Below are positions 63,497 to 64,000 of a stretch of 64,000 nt of DNA, in pieces. Source of the DNA: Brachyspira sp949287565 (GTDB taxonomy: Bacteria > Spirochaetota > Brachyspiria > Brachyspirales > Brachyspiraceae); assembly GCF_036997615.1 (NCBI RefSeq), contig NZ_JAWLQA010000003.1; one strand, 5' to 3'. Below the pieces are notes generated by a model, which saw nothing but the letters and a program-made list of their open reading frames with translations, was not told where the DNA came from and made no database searches. Each line of letters starts with the position of its first letter. The first letter of the stretch is position 1. The translations under genes were made by a program, and so were the position numbers.

Positions 63497-63890
63497 TTAT
63501 CCTAAACAAATATATTTTGTCAAAAAATAAAGTTATATTTTGTTTTTAATATCTGGGGCTTTGCTGCGAAGCACACAGTCGTGCCATACCCCAGTTCTTT
63601 TACCGACGCTCTGCGTGCCGTAGGCAAGGTACCTTTCGGTATTGGTATAAGGCACAGCCCGCCTTCGGCGAGAACCAAAACAACTGCATTTTTAACCTAA
63701 AATTAGGGTATTACACCATATTTGATAGATATTCTTAAAATATAAAGTTATAGCAATTGCGTTTTCGCAAGTGTGCCTGTGGCAGCTACTTTGACGAAGT
63801 CCGCAGAGCGTGTGCGTCAAAAAAGTAGATAATTTTATATAAAGTGCATCAGTTGACAAACTTAAAATTTTTAGTATATGTAAATATTTA
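63497..63890 (+). repeat. Dispersed intergenic repeat, copy D (longest)
   Basis: This copy opens ATCCTAAACAAATATATTTTG. It contains ATAAAGTTATATTTTG, ATATCTGGGGCTTTGC, the GCGAAGCACACAGTCGTGCC block, CCGACGCTCTGCGTGCC and CTTTGACGAAGTCCGC. It closes with TTGACA-16-TATATG (63853-63880), a promoter-like end pointing to the plus strand. No gene lies between it and the window end. Confidence 0.6.
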
Positions 63891-64000
63891 TCTTTACAAT
63901 AATGGTGTATTTAAAAGTGTACAGACATACAATATTACCGCTAAATAATTATTAACTAAAAATTATTTTGAGTATGATTTATAGTATATACTGAAAATTT

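Noticed and set aside
1..64000. CRISPR arrays, tRNA/rRNA genes, transposases, prophage
   Set aside because: No regularly spaced direct repeats, cloverleaf-like segments, transposase or phage structural genes were seen on reading both strands. A dedicated scan could still reveal a weak case.

Overview
The window is very AT-rich, with short Shine-Dalgarno-led genes, lipoprotein signal peptides, secreted ankyrin proteins and strictly anaerobic metabolism. This fits an intestinal spirochaete of the genus Brachyspira. That assignment comes from gene content and composition, not from a database match. Apart from one interrupted gene (cobA-hemD) and one chemoreceptor cut by the left edge, the genes look intact. 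No rRNA, tRNA, CRISPR array, insertion sequence or prophage was seen.

Regions 1-31,000. The left end carries two chemoreceptors, a MATE efflux pump, a 5'-nucleotidase lipoprotein and a secreted rhodanese. Next comes an HTH regulator paired with an OLD-type ATPase/TOPRIM protein (7438-9967). Its promoter (about 10074-10149) carries three evenly spaced palindromes and is a candidate self-regulated defence module. A panD-like gene with substituted catalytic residues follows, together with a giant two-headed activase. Then come a selenium/sulfur-type transporter with a TusA-like partner, gatA, the rpsF-ssb-rpsR operon, dsbD, a DUF2971 gene, an ankyrin lipoprotein, rpiB, an acyl-ACP thioesterase and pgeF.

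Region 30,400-38,900 is a branched-chain amino-acid block on the minus strand: ilvB-ilvN-ilvC, leuA, then leuC-leuD-leuB. A previously uncalled 50-codon ORF (38683-38835) lies just downstream of the ilv promoter and ends in a run of Ile/Leu/Val codons. It is either an attenuator-type leader peptide or a tail-anchored microprotein.

Region 41,300-56,900 is a compact anaerobic nitrogen/sulfur oxyanion module. It holds a CRP-type regulator, asrABC siroheme reductase and a cobalto/ferrochelatase. Divergent from these is hemC. An operon follows with moeA, a NapA/NasA-type molybdoenzyme, a four-cluster ferredoxin, an FAD oxidoreductase, mobA-mobB and a TDT-family anion transporter. A third unit encodes CobA-HemD, HemB and precorrin-2 dehydrogenase, which supply siroheme. 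The asr and moeA promoters have the same architecture: a TGTGA-N6-TCACA type palindrome centred 28.5 bp from the first base of the -10 hexamer. The recognition helix of the local regulator matches that site. The cobA-hemD gene is split by a single in-frame TAA.

Region 57,000-63,030 encodes cell-envelope proteins: two tandem cyclophilins, a LysM protein with an acidic repeat tail, two lipoproteins and four tandem secreted ankyrin proteins in an A-B-B-A paralogue order. A dispersed composite intergenic repeat recurs at about 17.6, 23.8, 35.0 and 63.5 kb.
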